DNA of 64,000 bases, from the NCBI GenBank assembly GCA_002343775.1, contig DDSH01000024.1, positions 1,171-65,170 on the forward strand, given 5' to 3'. Both the position numbers and the translations under genes were made by a program. Positions 7,673-15,850 of this stretch are shown here, one piece after another (within the stretch, counting starts at the first letter, position 1; each line of letters opens with the position of its first letter). The DNA comes from Anaerolineales bacterium UBA2395. Its GTDB lineage: Bacteria; Chloroflexota; Anaerolineae; Anaerolineales; Villigracilaceae. Below the pieces are notes generated by a model. The model searched no databases, was not told the origin of the DNA, and saw only the letters and a program-made list of their open reading frames with translations.

Positions 7673-9205
7673 TTAACGCGCCTTTATATCGTATGGGACT
7701 TGCTTGAAGATGATGTTTTCGCGTGCCAGTCGTTGCGAACTGAAGGTGGTCAGTTCGCCATAGATCACTTTTTGCCCTTGATGCGGCGGAAGGCTGGCGA
7801 GGATCTTGCCAGTGAGAACATTTCCGCCGTCTTTGGATTTATCACCAAGGATGCCGTTATAAAGCAGGTAGTAGGCAATTCCATTGTGAACGCCAAGCAG
7901 GGGAGATGCCTTTTTGCTGCGGACTTCCAGCGGCGTATGGGTCTCTGTAAACCAGACATGTGCCGCCAAAGTGCGGAACCTGACAGAGGGGTTGATCTTG
8001 CCCTCTTCGTCAAAGATGGATTCACCAAGTTTGTAGAAATGGAATCCGCCGCCGCCTTGCCAGTTGACATCTTCGCTGATGCCGCCTTGTTCGCCATCCA
8101 CTACTTTTTTCAAGCGGGGTACACAATGGGTTATGGCATGATCTCCCATTTCAATTCCGATATATCGTCTTCCCATTTTATGGGCAACAGCGGCGGTTGT
8201 GCCTGAACCTAAGAAAGAATCAAGGACAATATCATTTTCATTTGTTGAAATTTGAATCAAACGCTCAATTAATTTTTCTGGCTTAGGAGTAGAAAATGGG
8301 GTTTCACCTGGAAATAACGATGTAATTTCTGCCTTTGCGGTTCCCGTCGTTCCAACTTCTGAATGCATCCAAAGACTTGATGGAACCAATCCTGTCTGCA
8401 CTTCAGACAAAAACTTCTTTACTCGCGGAGCGTTTTCTCCATCTGCGCCAAACCAAATGCGATTATCTTGAACCATTTCAAGAAATCTTGGTTCTGTATA
8501 AAGCCAGCATCTGCCCGCAGGGGGATCGATCTTTCGACCAGAGGGCGTAGTAATGGTGAAAAATTGTTCTTTTCGTCTGCCTTTCTCTGCTTTTGCATGT
8601 GCTGGGAGAGAAGCCCACGGACCGCGAGGGTCGTTATCAGGATTTGAATATCTTTCCAGTTGACTTTCAGATGATGGAAGAGGATTTCTTATATTTTTCC
8701 AAATATTCCTATCTTTTGCAAAGAGCAAGACAGTATCATGAACTGTGGATACATCCGTTCTGTTCTCTCTGGTGTGACTTTTTTGCCAGACAATATGCGC
8801 AACAAAATTATCTCTACCAAAAATCTCATCTAAAAGCACCTTCAAATAATGCCCTTCGGTGTCGTCGATTGATACCCAAATACTTCCCTCAGGTGACAAT
8901 AAATCGCGCAATATTTCTAAACGAGGATATATGGTACTTAACCAGGTAGAGTGCTCCAAATTATCATCATAGTGCTCAAAAGCGCTCCGAGTATTGTAAG
9001 GAGGATCGATATATATGCATCTTACCTGACCAGCATAATATGGTAACAAGGCTTTCAAGGCGTCAAGATTGTCACCTTGAATGAGCATGTTTTCAGCATT
9101 TGAGTCGCCGTAGGAAAGCGTTTCGTCCGCTTCAAGCAGGCGGTAGAGTACGCGGCTGGATGTTTTGCGTGCTTCTTCGTCATTGAGCCAGTGCAGAATG
9201 GGCAT
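7673..9205 (-). CDS. mod: Type III DNA methyltransferase Mod subunit (beta-class N6-adenine/N4-cytosine)
   Basis: Motif IV DPPYN lies at residues 67-71, before the SAM-binding motif I DSFLGSGTT near residues 328-336. This order is that of beta-class amino-methyltransferases, as in type III Mod proteins and M.HinfI relatives. The segment between them (target recognition) is about 200 residues. It begins with the usual LIQGDNLDALKALLPYYAG lead-in. It modifies the host site and supplies specificity for the adjoining Res. It is preceded by a ParB-like gene with a 4-base gap, suggesting one polycistron. Confidence 0.9.
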   Translation of the reverse strand: MPILHWLNDEEARKTSSRVLYRLLEADETLSYGDSNAENMLIQGDNLDALKALLPYYAGQVRCIYIDPPYNTRSAFEHYDDNLEHSTWLSTIYPRLEILRDLLSPEGSIWVSIDDTEGHYLKVLLDEIFGRDNFVAHIVWQKSHTRENRTDVSTVHDTVLLFAKDRNIWKNIRNPLPSSESQLERYSNPDNDPRGPWASLPAHAKAEKGRRKEQFFTITTPSGRKIDPPAGRCWLYTEPRFLEMVQDNRIWFGADGENAPRVKKFLSEVQTGLVPSSLWMHSEVGTTGTAKAEITSLFPGETPFSTPKPEKLIERLIQISTNENDIVLDSFLGSGTTAAVAHKMGRRYIGIEMGDHAITHCVPRLKKVVDGEQGGISEDVNWQGGGGFHFYKLGESIFDEEGKINPSVRFRTLAAHVWFTETHTPLEVRSKKASPLLGVHNGIAYYLLYNGILGDKSKDGGNVLTGKILASLPPHQGQKVIYGELTTFSSQRLARENIIFKQVPYDIKAR

Positions 9206-9209
9206 TCTG

Positions 9210-9545
9210 TTATCTATCCTTTTGGGTTGCGGGTTGTTCGCCGTTATCTACGACTACATCCAGGTATTTTAATTTCATTTTTTTCGCGGCAGCCAGTCTA
9301 TGCTGCCCGTCAAGTAAAAAGAGGTTGGGGTTCACCATAATGGGGAACCAGGCGCCAATTTCAAAATTCTCAGTGATGGATTTGACATCAGCCCAGTTGA
9401 CTTCGTTTTGATGGGAAAACAAGGTCTTATCCACCTTGATTTTATCTATTGGGATTTTGGACATGACAACCCATCTGCCTTTGAATTCAGGCTTGGCATA
9501 CATGGATGTCAGGTATTCTGGAGAAGGAATGTAGGTCTTTTTCAT
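9210..9545 (-). CDS. Small ParB/Srx-fold protein
   Basis: A 111-aa protein with a single ParB N-terminal-like domain: IPIDKIKVDKTLFSHQNEV, then PIMVNPNLFLLDGQHRLAAAKKM and a final strand LDVVV. The GQHRLAAA loop corresponds to the ParB/Srx GxxRR/GxHR nucleotide-binding box, here GQHR. No HTH follows, so it is not a partition ParB. Such stand-alone domains occur with methyltransferases and phage genes. Located directly upstream of mod; its contribution (nucleotide-dependent clamp, nuclease or regulator) is unknown. Confidence 0.6.
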   Translation of the reverse strand: MKKTYIPSPEYLTSMYAKPEFKGRWVVMSKIPIDKIKVDKTLFSHQNEVNWADVKSITENFEIGAWFPIMVNPNLFLLDGQHRLAAAKKMKLKYLDVVVDNGEQPATQKDR

Positions 9546-9561
9546 TACCTGTAAATCGGGT

Positions 9562-9756
9562 TTATTCTTCCAGCATGTCCGCTATGAATTGGATGACATC
9601 AGGCTTGTCTTTGTTGTCTCTTAGAAGTTGAACCAAGGCGTTTCCGATGTAGTATCCCTCTTCAATTCCGTATTCGTTTTCAGGGATAAAACATTGGAAG
9701 CGAAGCACTAGGGGTTCCTGTTCAGAGTCGTCAAAATCATCTTTGGGTTCGTCCAT
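9562..9756 (-). CDS. Small acidic protein of unknown function
   Basis: A 64-aa acidic protein (EPKDDFDDSEQEP near the N-terminus) ending in a short helix with VIQFIADMLEE. No family recognised. It lies in the restriction-modification operon, 16 bases before the ParB-like gene, and a GAGG-type ribosome site precedes the ATG. The acidic character would suit a DNA-mimic or a partner of the restriction complex, but that is a guess. Confidence 0.5.
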   Translation of the reverse strand: MDEPKDDFDDSEQEPLVLRFQCFIPENEYGIEEGYYIGNALVQLLRDNKDKPDVIQFIADMLEE

Positions 9757-9809
9757 TTTTCCTCGTTTGGTCTCCAGTAGGCAAGTATAAAGGTAAATTG
9801 GCGATGCGA

Positions 9810-10697
9810 TTACGGCTTCTTTTTAGGAGCAATGCGTCTAAGGATGTAACTCAACGCCCTTGTAAGAATGATGGAAATCCCTATGATCCCAGTAACAGAC
9901 GGAATACGCCATTTTGGAGGAACTCTGTGCCAGTTTGAGCGGATTTCATAATAATTTCTGTAGATGCTTGCTGAAGTCCATCCCAAAGTCACACCAAAAA
10001 TAGTTCCAGCAATGCCATATGATTCGTTAGAATTCTGATTATTGTCAGGTCTATGCTTCGCTGTTGAATATCCCATAATACCCCCCACCACCCCACCAAG
10101 GAGAACGCCAAAGGGGACACCAGGTGGGTTTCTTCTTTCACCAAAGCGAAAGCGTTTGATTTGTGAAATAGTGTCACGTTCTTTGGCTGAAGCTACTTCG
10201 GTCCCTTCATTGTGACGAACAAAAACCGTGCGTTCACTGAAAAACGAGTCTGAGGTTTCCAATCTTCGGATTGTTTCATGCAAGTATGGTGTTGGATTGA
10301 TCGTAATAACCAATAAGCGATTACTTTCGAATTCCAGCTCGTCACAAAAGACATCTTCCAAGGCAGGCTCACAAGCTGAGTTGACGATATCCAGGATGTT
10401 CCTTGCTGTTAGGCGATGATTGCCAACATCAAACAGAGTTCGAGTACCATCCTCCCTTTTCTTATCGTCTGCACCAATCACCAAGTAGGCTGTATCGCCT
10501 GCCACAATAGAATTCCCATTCGCCAATGCAAGAATATCTTTGATCAATTCTCCGCGTTGTTTGTCTTTTACTATCTTGTCTTCAGCATAAATCAGGTATG
10601 GTTTTCTCTTAAAGTCCAGCGTGGGACCTTCCTCTTTGGAGAGGAGAGTGAACAGGAATTCAGGGGTAATAACTTGAGTGGGAGAATTGTTTGTCAT
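9810..10697 (-). CDS. AlbA_2 (Schlafen-like) domain protein with C-terminal membrane segments
   Basis: Residues about 10-190 match the AlbA_2 putative DNA/nucleotide-binding domain: EGPTLDFKRKPY, AYLVIGADD, LLVITINPTPY and FVRHNEGTEVASAKERD. A glycine-rich hydrophobic stretch (FGVLLGGVVGGIMG and GIAGTIFGVTLGW) and a second hydrophobic helix near the end suggest membrane anchoring. It heads the minus-strand operon with the ParB-like, mod and res genes. AlbA_2 proteins occur in defence contexts and as regulators. A membrane-bound sensor or effector accessory to the restriction system is inference. Confidence 0.65.
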   Translation of the reverse strand: MTNNSPTQVITPEFLFTLLSKEEGPTLDFKRKPYLIYAEDKIVKDKQRGELIKDILALANGNSIVAGDTAYLVIGADDKKREDGTRTLFDVGNHRLTARNILDIVNSACEPALEDVFCDELEFESNRLLVITINPTPYLHETIRRLETSDSFFSERTVFVRHNEGTEVASAKERDTISQIKRFRFGERRNPPGVPFGVLLGGVVGGIMGYSTAKHRPDNNQNSNESYGIAGTIFGVTLGWTSASIYRNYYEIRSNWHRVPPKWRIPSVTGIIGISIILTRALSYILRRIAPKKKP

Positions 10698-10909
10698 TAG
10701 ATATTGCTCATTTCACATACTATTCTGGATAGGCGCTTATTGCATAAGCTTCTATCCAGCTAACGTCAAGGCAGATGAAATGCATTGACGTGCGGCTCTT
10801 TTCCATCGAAAAACCAAGAGTTGTTGTTGAGATTATTGTCTGTGCTTTTCAAATTTCCCCCAGTACATTCTCCTAGGGAGGTGACCAGTAACGCCAAGTA
10901 TAACCGTTT

Positions 10910-12031
10910 TCAAAGTGTGGTTATTGATCCCCACTCCACAGTCGGCAATTTTCCAAATCTGCGTGTACTTGCCATCACCGCCGCCATATCCGGTGGCAAT
11001 GGACCGAGCGCTATACCAACAGCTATACCAACAGCCTTCTGTACCCACGGTGGGCTTATCTGGGCGTACACAAGGCGAACGCCTGTCTGTTGGCAGAATT
11101 GGCGGGCGGATGCCAGCCGTATTCTGGTTATTCTTTCTATTTCCATTCTTTTTTTATGTCCATCTCCGACCTCCAACCAGAACACGGTCTCGAAACCTTG
11201 AATTCGTCCCCAGGCAAGTGCATCAGGGCGCACGGACGTTTCAGGAAGTTGCGATTCAGTCCAACCCGTCCAAATTTCAACCTGTGGATAAGCAGATCGT
11301 AACCATGCCGGCCACCTGCGGGAATTCGTCCTGTGTGGCGTCCCGATGAAGTGCGGGTACAGTTCCTTCATACCGCTAAAGTCCACCCCTTCTGATGCCC
11401 CCAAACTGCGCAAAGCAATGGATACCCCTTTGCGCCTTGGGTGCCACATCGGGTATGGATCCATCTTCTTTGGCTTCGACTTGTCTTTTTGGATTACCTC
11501 GCCAAGTTTGAATATCACCTTTTTTTTCTTTTGAAGCCCCTGTAAAACATCAAGGGTAGTGGTTTCGGGAAGACCCGCAAGAGAAGCGATTTCCTCCAGG
11601 CTTCCTTTCCAGTTTCGGGTCAAGACCTGAAGACACTTCAACTCTTCGCGAGAGAAGCAGGAGAATTCATCGTCCACCTTGGGAGGAGGAAGGAGTGAAG
11701 AAGAAAATAATCTTGGTCCAAAAGAGAAACTACGATAATCAGGTATCTTGTCCTTTGAAGTGACGACATACGGAATGGAAAACCCATCAGTCATGGATCG
11801 TTTGACCTCCATCACGTACCAGTCCCCAGGTGACGTAACGCGAATCCAAAGAGATGCACCGGGTCTTTTTTTATCCAGTTCGGCAACCAGGCGCTGCAAG
11901 AGGGGATGAAAGTCAAACGGTGGCAATCCATTCAAGGCGTCAATATCGAATATGAAGGTGTCGGTGAAACCATCTTCATATTTCAGGCTGACCCAATCGG
12001 AGAAGGTTACATCACCCAGTCGAACGGTCAT
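10910..12031 (-). CDS. Putative replication-relaxation-like DNA-binding protein
   Basis: A 373-aa protein with a central winged-helix-like segment (residues about 128-180: SREELKCLQVLTRN through LQKKKKVIFKLGE). The C-terminal domain has RPDALAWG and FWLEVGDGHKKR, which recalls the PD-(D/E)xK-like replication-relaxation family of mobile elements. A short repeat IAVGIALG lies near the end. It is the last gene of the long transfer operon, 7 bases after the M23 gene. A relaxosome or replication accessory role is plausible. I am not certain of the family; it could be an unrelated element-specific protein. Confidence 0.4.
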   Translation of the reverse strand: MTVRLGDVTFSDWVSLKYEDGFTDTFIFDIDALNGLPPFDFHPLLQRLVAELDKKRPGASLWIRVTSPGDWYVMEVKRSMTDGFSIPYVVTSKDKIPDYRSFSFGPRLFSSSLLPPPKVDDEFSCFSREELKCLQVLTRNWKGSLEEIASLAGLPETTTLDVLQGLQKKKKVIFKLGEVIQKDKSKPKKMDPYPMWHPRRKGVSIALRSLGASEGVDFSGMKELYPHFIGTPHRTNSRRWPAWLRSAYPQVEIWTGWTESQLPETSVRPDALAWGRIQGFETVFWLEVGDGHKKRMEIERITRIRLASARQFCQQTGVRLVYAQISPPWVQKAVGIAVGIALGPLPPDMAAVMASTRRFGKLPTVEWGSITTL

Positions 12032-12038
12032 ATGTTAG

Positions 12039-12740
12039 TTAATCCGAACATCCAATGTTGATGTATTCATCTGCGGAGAAGAAGTTCAGTGGATTGAGCC
12101 AGACGGCGCTTTGTTCCCCAGTCTTCTGGCGAATTCCATAATGCAAATGCGCGCCGGTGCTGTTGCCGGTGTTGCCGCTCAATCCCACTACATCGCCGTA
12201 GTTGAGAATCTGTCCTTCCACGACCTGAACACTGCTTAGATGCGCCAGCCAGACCTGATAGCCATTGTTCTCCACCACCACCAGAATTCCCCACGGACCG
12301 TTCGAGCCAGCCCACACCACCTTGCCTGAGATGGTTGTATGAATTGGTGTACCTTCGTTCACCGGGAAGTCTGCACCAGTATGTGAACGGTAATGTGGGT
12401 CTTGAAACATGCAGCCCAATAGTGGCTTGTCATACCAGTCGCTCCAATGTTGGATAGGACCGATCATTGGCAATCCATAAATTTCTGAACCGGGTCCAAC
12501 ATAACCATCGAAGGGCACAGCGCTCATGCCGGATGGTAGCGAGTTGCCATAGGAACCGTTGTCACTTGACTCCGCAAATTGGGGAATATCGAACAACCAT
12601 TGCTCCACACCGGGCTGCGCCCATGTTGGAAGTTGGGGGATGGTTAGTACCACCAGCATCACATAACCCACCACCAAAGCCGCCCCGCATAACAACGGGG
12701 CGGTCATTAAGGCAATGGAAAAACGGACGAAACCTTTCAT
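12039..12740 (-). CDS. M23 (LytM-type) peptidoglycan endopeptidase
   Basis: An N-terminal membrane anchor (residues about 8-35) is followed by an M23 domain with zinc ligands in HTGADFPVNEGTP and in AHLHYGI, with LAHLSSVQVVEG between. Such enzymes cut peptide cross-links and in secretion operons open the wall for the transfer channel, replacing VirB1-type lytic enzymes. Its ATG overlaps the TadB stop as TAATG. Position among PrgI-like and TrbL-like genes supports a conjugation role. The activity is well supported, the role inferred. Confidence 0.85.
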   Translation of the reverse strand: MKGFVRFSIALMTAPLLCGAALVVGYVMLVVLTIPQLPTWAQPGVEQWLFDIPQFAESSDNGSYGNSLPSGMSAVPFDGYVGPGSEIYGLPMIGPIQHWSDWYDKPLLGCMFQDPHYRSHTGADFPVNEGTPIHTTISGKVVWAGSNGPWGILVVVENNGYQVWLAHLSSVQVVEGQILNYGDVVGLSGNTGNSTGAHLHYGIRQKTGEQSAVWLNPLNFFSADEYINIGCSD

Positions 12741-13672
12741 TACAGAACGCGTCCCAATCGATCCAGACGGATCTCACCCTGTTGTCCAGCTTGCAAGCCC
12801 ATCGAGGCTTCAATGGACAAACCATTGCGGATCATGCGCATCGAGAGCCAGTAGGAAACGCCGGAACCGAGAATGACAGGCGAGAGAAATAATGGATTGC
12901 CCGAATACAATCTCCCAACTTCCGGTGTTGTGATGGCGATCAAGACCAAGACCGCCGGTGGAAAGAGAGCCAGGAAGCGTGCCTGCCATTCCACTCCCTT
13001 GGCAGCAGCGCGCGCACGGGATAGCACTTCCACCACCGTGCCAAGAGTCTTGCGCAGGGATGCCACCAGTGGGCCAATCTCGATGCGTCCTTCGATAGAG
13101 GCTAATAATGAAGTGGCAACTATATCCACTGCGGGATTATCCCAGGCGGTCGTCCATTCACGCACTGCCAGCGCGGCTTCATCGGCAGGTGCGGTACGAA
13201 GTCGCACTACAAGATCACCCAACACCATTCTGCCATCTGGACCAACGGCTTGCGCGGCATCATCGAGCGCATCTCCCAAGGGCTTGCCTTGCGAGAGAAG
13301 AGTCTCAACGACTCCGAGACCCCGCAAAATATCCTTGGCTTGTTTCAAACGGAATTCCTGACGTTTATCGGAAAGCGTACCGGCATACAACAACCCACCT
13401 GCAATCGCAAACAGGATCGCGGGAAAAAATCCCAGGAACATACCGCCTGCCAAACCGCCACCAACCCAAGCCAGAAAGCCATAAGCGATCTGGTTGAACG
13501 CCAATCCGGTACCAGTCTGACGCGCGAATTTCTCCGGATCGAATTTCTTCTTCGGCTGGGCGATGCCCATTGCTCGCGCCATGCCAGCTTCATCCACGGT
13601 ACGTCGCCAGCCAAAGGCAATCGGGATGGCAGCTAGCGCCAGGGCGCCAATAATTGAAATCAATGTGATCAT
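12740..13672 (-). CDS. TadB-like type II/Tad secretion F-domain membrane protein
   Basis: A polytopic protein with hydrophobic segments at its N-terminus (MITLISIIGALALAAIPIAFG), at about 70-105 and near the C-terminus. Between the membrane segments is the cytoplasmic F-domain pattern VVETLLSQGKPLGDALDDAAQAVGPDGR. This is the architecture of TadB/TadC inner-membrane platform proteins. I place the start at 13672 because GGAG lies 5 bases upstream; an extended frame to 13735 lacks support. It sits two bases after the PrgI-like gene, mixing Tad and T4SS parts in one operon. A second F-domain protein is at 35356-36237. Confidence 0.75.
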   Translation of the reverse strand: MITLISIIGALALAAIPIAFGWRRTVDEAGMARAMGIAQPKKKFDPEKFARQTGTGLAFNQIAYGFLAWVGGGLAGGMFLGFFPAILFAIAGGLLYAGTLSDKRQEFRLKQAKDILRGLGVVETLLSQGKPLGDALDDAAQAVGPDGRMVLGDLVVRLRTAPADEAALAVREWTTAWDNPAVDIVATSLLASIEGRIEIGPLVASLRKTLGTVVEVLSRARAAAKGVEWQARFLALFPPAVLVLIAITTPEVGRLYSGNPLFLSPVILGSGVSYWLSMRMIRNGLSIEASMGLQAGQQGEIRLDRLGRVL

Positions 13673-13673
13673 G

Positions 13674-14165
13674 CTATCTCCATACAAACCAGAATGCGAG
13701 TTCCTGCGCGCCGCCACCCGCAAGCCAGACGGCAAAGTAAATGCCTACAACACCCAGCAGGACGGTCAATAACGGATAGACGCCAACCTCATTCCATGCC
13801 AGATCAACGGGACGCATGGTTGCTTGTTCAGTTTGTGGTTGGTATGAAGGAGCAGGATGCTCTCGCTCGACTGTTGGGCGTTGCGCTTTTTGTTTAGGTG
13901 GAGTCGGATCGGCTTCTGTTTTGAGTGTGGCCGCCTGCTGATTCACATACTGCTTTGTCTGTATCGAATATCGAAAACGGCGCATCAACCAGACTTCAGG
14001 CGGGACGCGGTCGGGTCCAAGGCGTAAAAGAGCGAGCGCCATGAAGGAGACCAACACCAGAAAACCGATCACCACCTTTCCAGTGAAGGATAGCGGAAGG
14101 AATAAACATAGCACTGCCAGGAGTGCCCCGGCACCGAGGATGCCAAGATCGCGGTTATTGAACAT
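13674..14165 (-). CDS. PrgI-like (VirB3-type) conjugation membrane protein
   Basis: Two N-terminal hydrophobic helices are followed by PPEVWLMRRFRYSIQTKQYV, the signature seen in PrgI/VirB3-like proteins of Gram-positive-type T4SS. A Pro/Gln-rich linker (residues about 85-120) and a third hydrophobic helix complete it. It would help anchor the VirB4-type ATPase at the membrane, yet no VirB4 follows here. GGAGAGGC precedes the ATG. The added third membrane segment is unusual for the family. Confidence 0.6.
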   Translation of the reverse strand: MFNNRDLGILGAGALLAVLCLFLPLSFTGKVVIGFLVLVSFMALALLRLGPDRVPPEVWLMRRFRYSIQTKQYVNQQAATLKTEADPTPPKQKAQRPTVEREHPAPSYQPQTEQATMRPVDLAWNEVGVYPLLTVLLGVVGIYFAVWLAGGGAQELAFWFVWR

Positions 14166-14172
14166 GCCTCTC

Positions 14173-14439
14173 CTAGAATGGCGGCTTGGGCTGGAAGTTT
14201 TTCAGCATCTCACCCAGTTGTGGCAGGAAGAGGAAGGCGAACAACACAATAATGATCAGACCGACCACTCCAATGATCGCCATCGAGGTCATGCGGCTGC
14301 CGCCAAATGCCATGCCTGCAGTGCCTTGGAGGATGTAATACAGACCGCCGAGCAATGCCACAACAATCAGGAGACCTGCCATGAACGCCCAGGCGTCGCG
14401 GGCGATGGACAGGATCTGTTCCATAATGGGATCGAACAT
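14173..14439 (-). CDS. Small two-helix membrane protein, VirB2/TrbC pilin-like
   Basis: An 88-aa protein, two hydrophobic helices (about 12-35 and 48-72) separated by a Gly-rich turn GTAGMAFGGSRM, ending with a basic Pro-rich tail. This is the general shape of VirB2/TrbC-type conjugative pilins, but no cleavable signal is clear. Start placed at 14439 with AAAGGAGA upstream. It lies between the PrgI-like gene and a related larger membrane protein, supporting a structural role in the channel. Confidence 0.5.
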   Translation of the reverse strand: MFDPIMEQILSIARDAWAFMAGLLIVVALLGGLYYILQGTAGMAFGGSRMTSMAIIGVVGLIIIVLFAFLFLPQLGEMLKNFQPKPPF

Positions 14440-14462
14440 AAAAAATCTTCTCCTTTGAATTT

Positions 14463-14945
14463 TCAACAAGTACCAAGGAACCAGGCTGCCAATGGAATGG
14501 CAGCACTGGCGAGGATCATGCCAAAGAGCGCTTCACCGCTTTCGATCAGGGCATTGGCAAAGGATGTTGCCCCGCCAATGGAGGCAGAGAACATCGTGAT
14601 GAAAGCCGCCTTCAACATGCGTAGGGCTGCCAGCCCGCCGATCAACCCGGATGCCAGTGTGCCCAATTCGCTAATAGGTCCACATCCGCTTGCACCAGGT
14701 AGGGTCGATTGCAGAGCACTCACGATCTGCGGAATGCCGAGAAATGCAAATAAGCCCAATACAATGATGGAGATCAGGGCAGATATGGATTCCCAGACCC
14801 AAAGATTTGCACCAAGGACGGATGCCGAACTCACACGCAATATCTGGGCAATACCTGCGAGCAGCGCGAAGGCGACAAATGCGCCTGCCAGTGCAACCCA
14901 AGCTTCACGCAGGAAGGTCAGTAACAGGGAGGAAACTTCGCTCAT
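14463..14945 (-). CDS. Polytopic membrane protein of the transfer operon
   Basis: A 160-aa protein with about four hydrophobic segments, the first pair resembling the neighbouring 88-aa protein (FLREAWVALAGAFVAFALLAGI versus IARDAWAFMAGLLIVVALLGGL in spacing and feel). The two may come from a duplication. Gly/Ala/Ser-rich loops and a lone CG pair in the middle. Start overlaps the upstream stop (ATGA). No named family; probably a T4SS inner-membrane component. Confidence 0.5.
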   Translation of the reverse strand: MSEVSSLLLTFLREAWVALAGAFVAFALLAGIAQILRVSSASVLGANLWVWESISALISIIVLGLFAFLGIPQIVSALQSTLPGASGCGPISELGTLASGLIGGLAALRMLKAAFITMFSASIGGATSFANALIESGEALFGMILASAAIPLAAWFLGTC

Positions 14946-15751
14946 GACAATGCCATCGGATCGTGTTTATGGAATTCCGCTTCGAGGGCGGGATAGAAGC
15001 GTTCGCCCCAGAACTGCATCGGCCAGTGTCGAGCCGGTCCAGTGCGGTCTTTGAGGGTCAAGACTTCCAGAGGAGCACAACCGCATTCGCGGACATCGCC
15101 GGTACGGTTCACGACCAACACGCGATCCGCTTCATAGGGCACTCGTTCATCGCCTAATAATGCAGACAGATCATCGCCATCATGGAAGCGTTCGGATTTC
15201 AGGGCGGCTGCCGCAATGATCGCCCAGCCATGATGTCGCGCCATCTCGCGCAAGGCGGCGGCTGCTTCGCCGCTGCGACCTTCTTCGTTCATCATGCCGG
15301 TCAAGCCAACCACTGGGACTCGGTTGAGATAGTCCACTGCGATGAGTGCCGGTCCTTTGACGGGGAAGCCATAATCATGGATCAACATATCCTCCAACGC
15401 ACGTACGGTATCCTCACGGGAGTTAAGCGAGAGCAATACCGCTTCACTGGCGCGCGCAAGAGCCGCTTCGACCTTTTCCTGGGATGCATGTTCATGTGGA
15501 CCGGAAACAATCGCTTCCACTTGCCGGTACAGGCGGAAACGCAATTCCTCGGGGGTGTGTTCATAACAGCCGATGGCAGACGGGATGTGTAGGCAGGCAG
15601 CCTCGTAGATCATGCGCAGCAGCCAGGAAGTCTTGCCAATTCCTGGCGCTGCGGCAAGGAGAGTCGCGCCGCCGCCCCAGAAGGACAGACCAGCGAAGAC
15701 ACCGAAGGGAGTGTAGGGCTGTGGGTTGCCCAGAGTTCCGGAGCGTGGCAT
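14942..15751 (-). CDS. DnaB C-terminal-like RecA-fold ATPase
   Basis: Walker A AAPGIGKTS near residues 34-42, Walker B LIAVDYLNR near 145, and a Q-rich/sensor region around AAAALKSERF match the RecA-like domain of replicative helicase DnaB, without the N-terminal DnaB domain (269 aa against about 450). It could load or act as an element-specific helicase, or regulate transfer. The initiator at 37366 has a DnaA domain-I-like segment, which in DnaA contacts DnaB, so the two may cooperate. There is no clear ribosome site; the next gene overlaps by 4 bases. Confidence 0.7.
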   Translation of the reverse strand: MPRSGTLGNPQPYTPFGVFAGLSFWGGGATLLAAAPGIGKTSWLLRMIYEAACLHIPSAIGCYEHTPEELRFRLYRQVEAIVSGPHEHASQEKVEAALARASEAVLLSLNSREDTVRALEDMLIHDYGFPVKGPALIAVDYLNRVPVVGLTGMMNEEGRSGEAAAALREMARHHGWAIIAAAALKSERFHDGDDLSALLGDERVPYEADRVLVVNRTGDVRECGCAPLEVLTLKDRTGPARHWPMQFWGERFYPALEAEFHKHDPMALS

Positions 15752-15850
15752 GGGGATATATTATTCATTTTCGGATGGGGGATTGGCAGTGATGTCGCTA
15801 AGCAGCGATATGTTTGCCTGTCTATGGCATTCTTGCGCTACAATACTTTT

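Noticed and set aside
10785..11349. Plus-strand frames opposite the replication-relaxation-like gene
   Set aside because: Shadows of the minus-strand gene without ribosome sites or family features.
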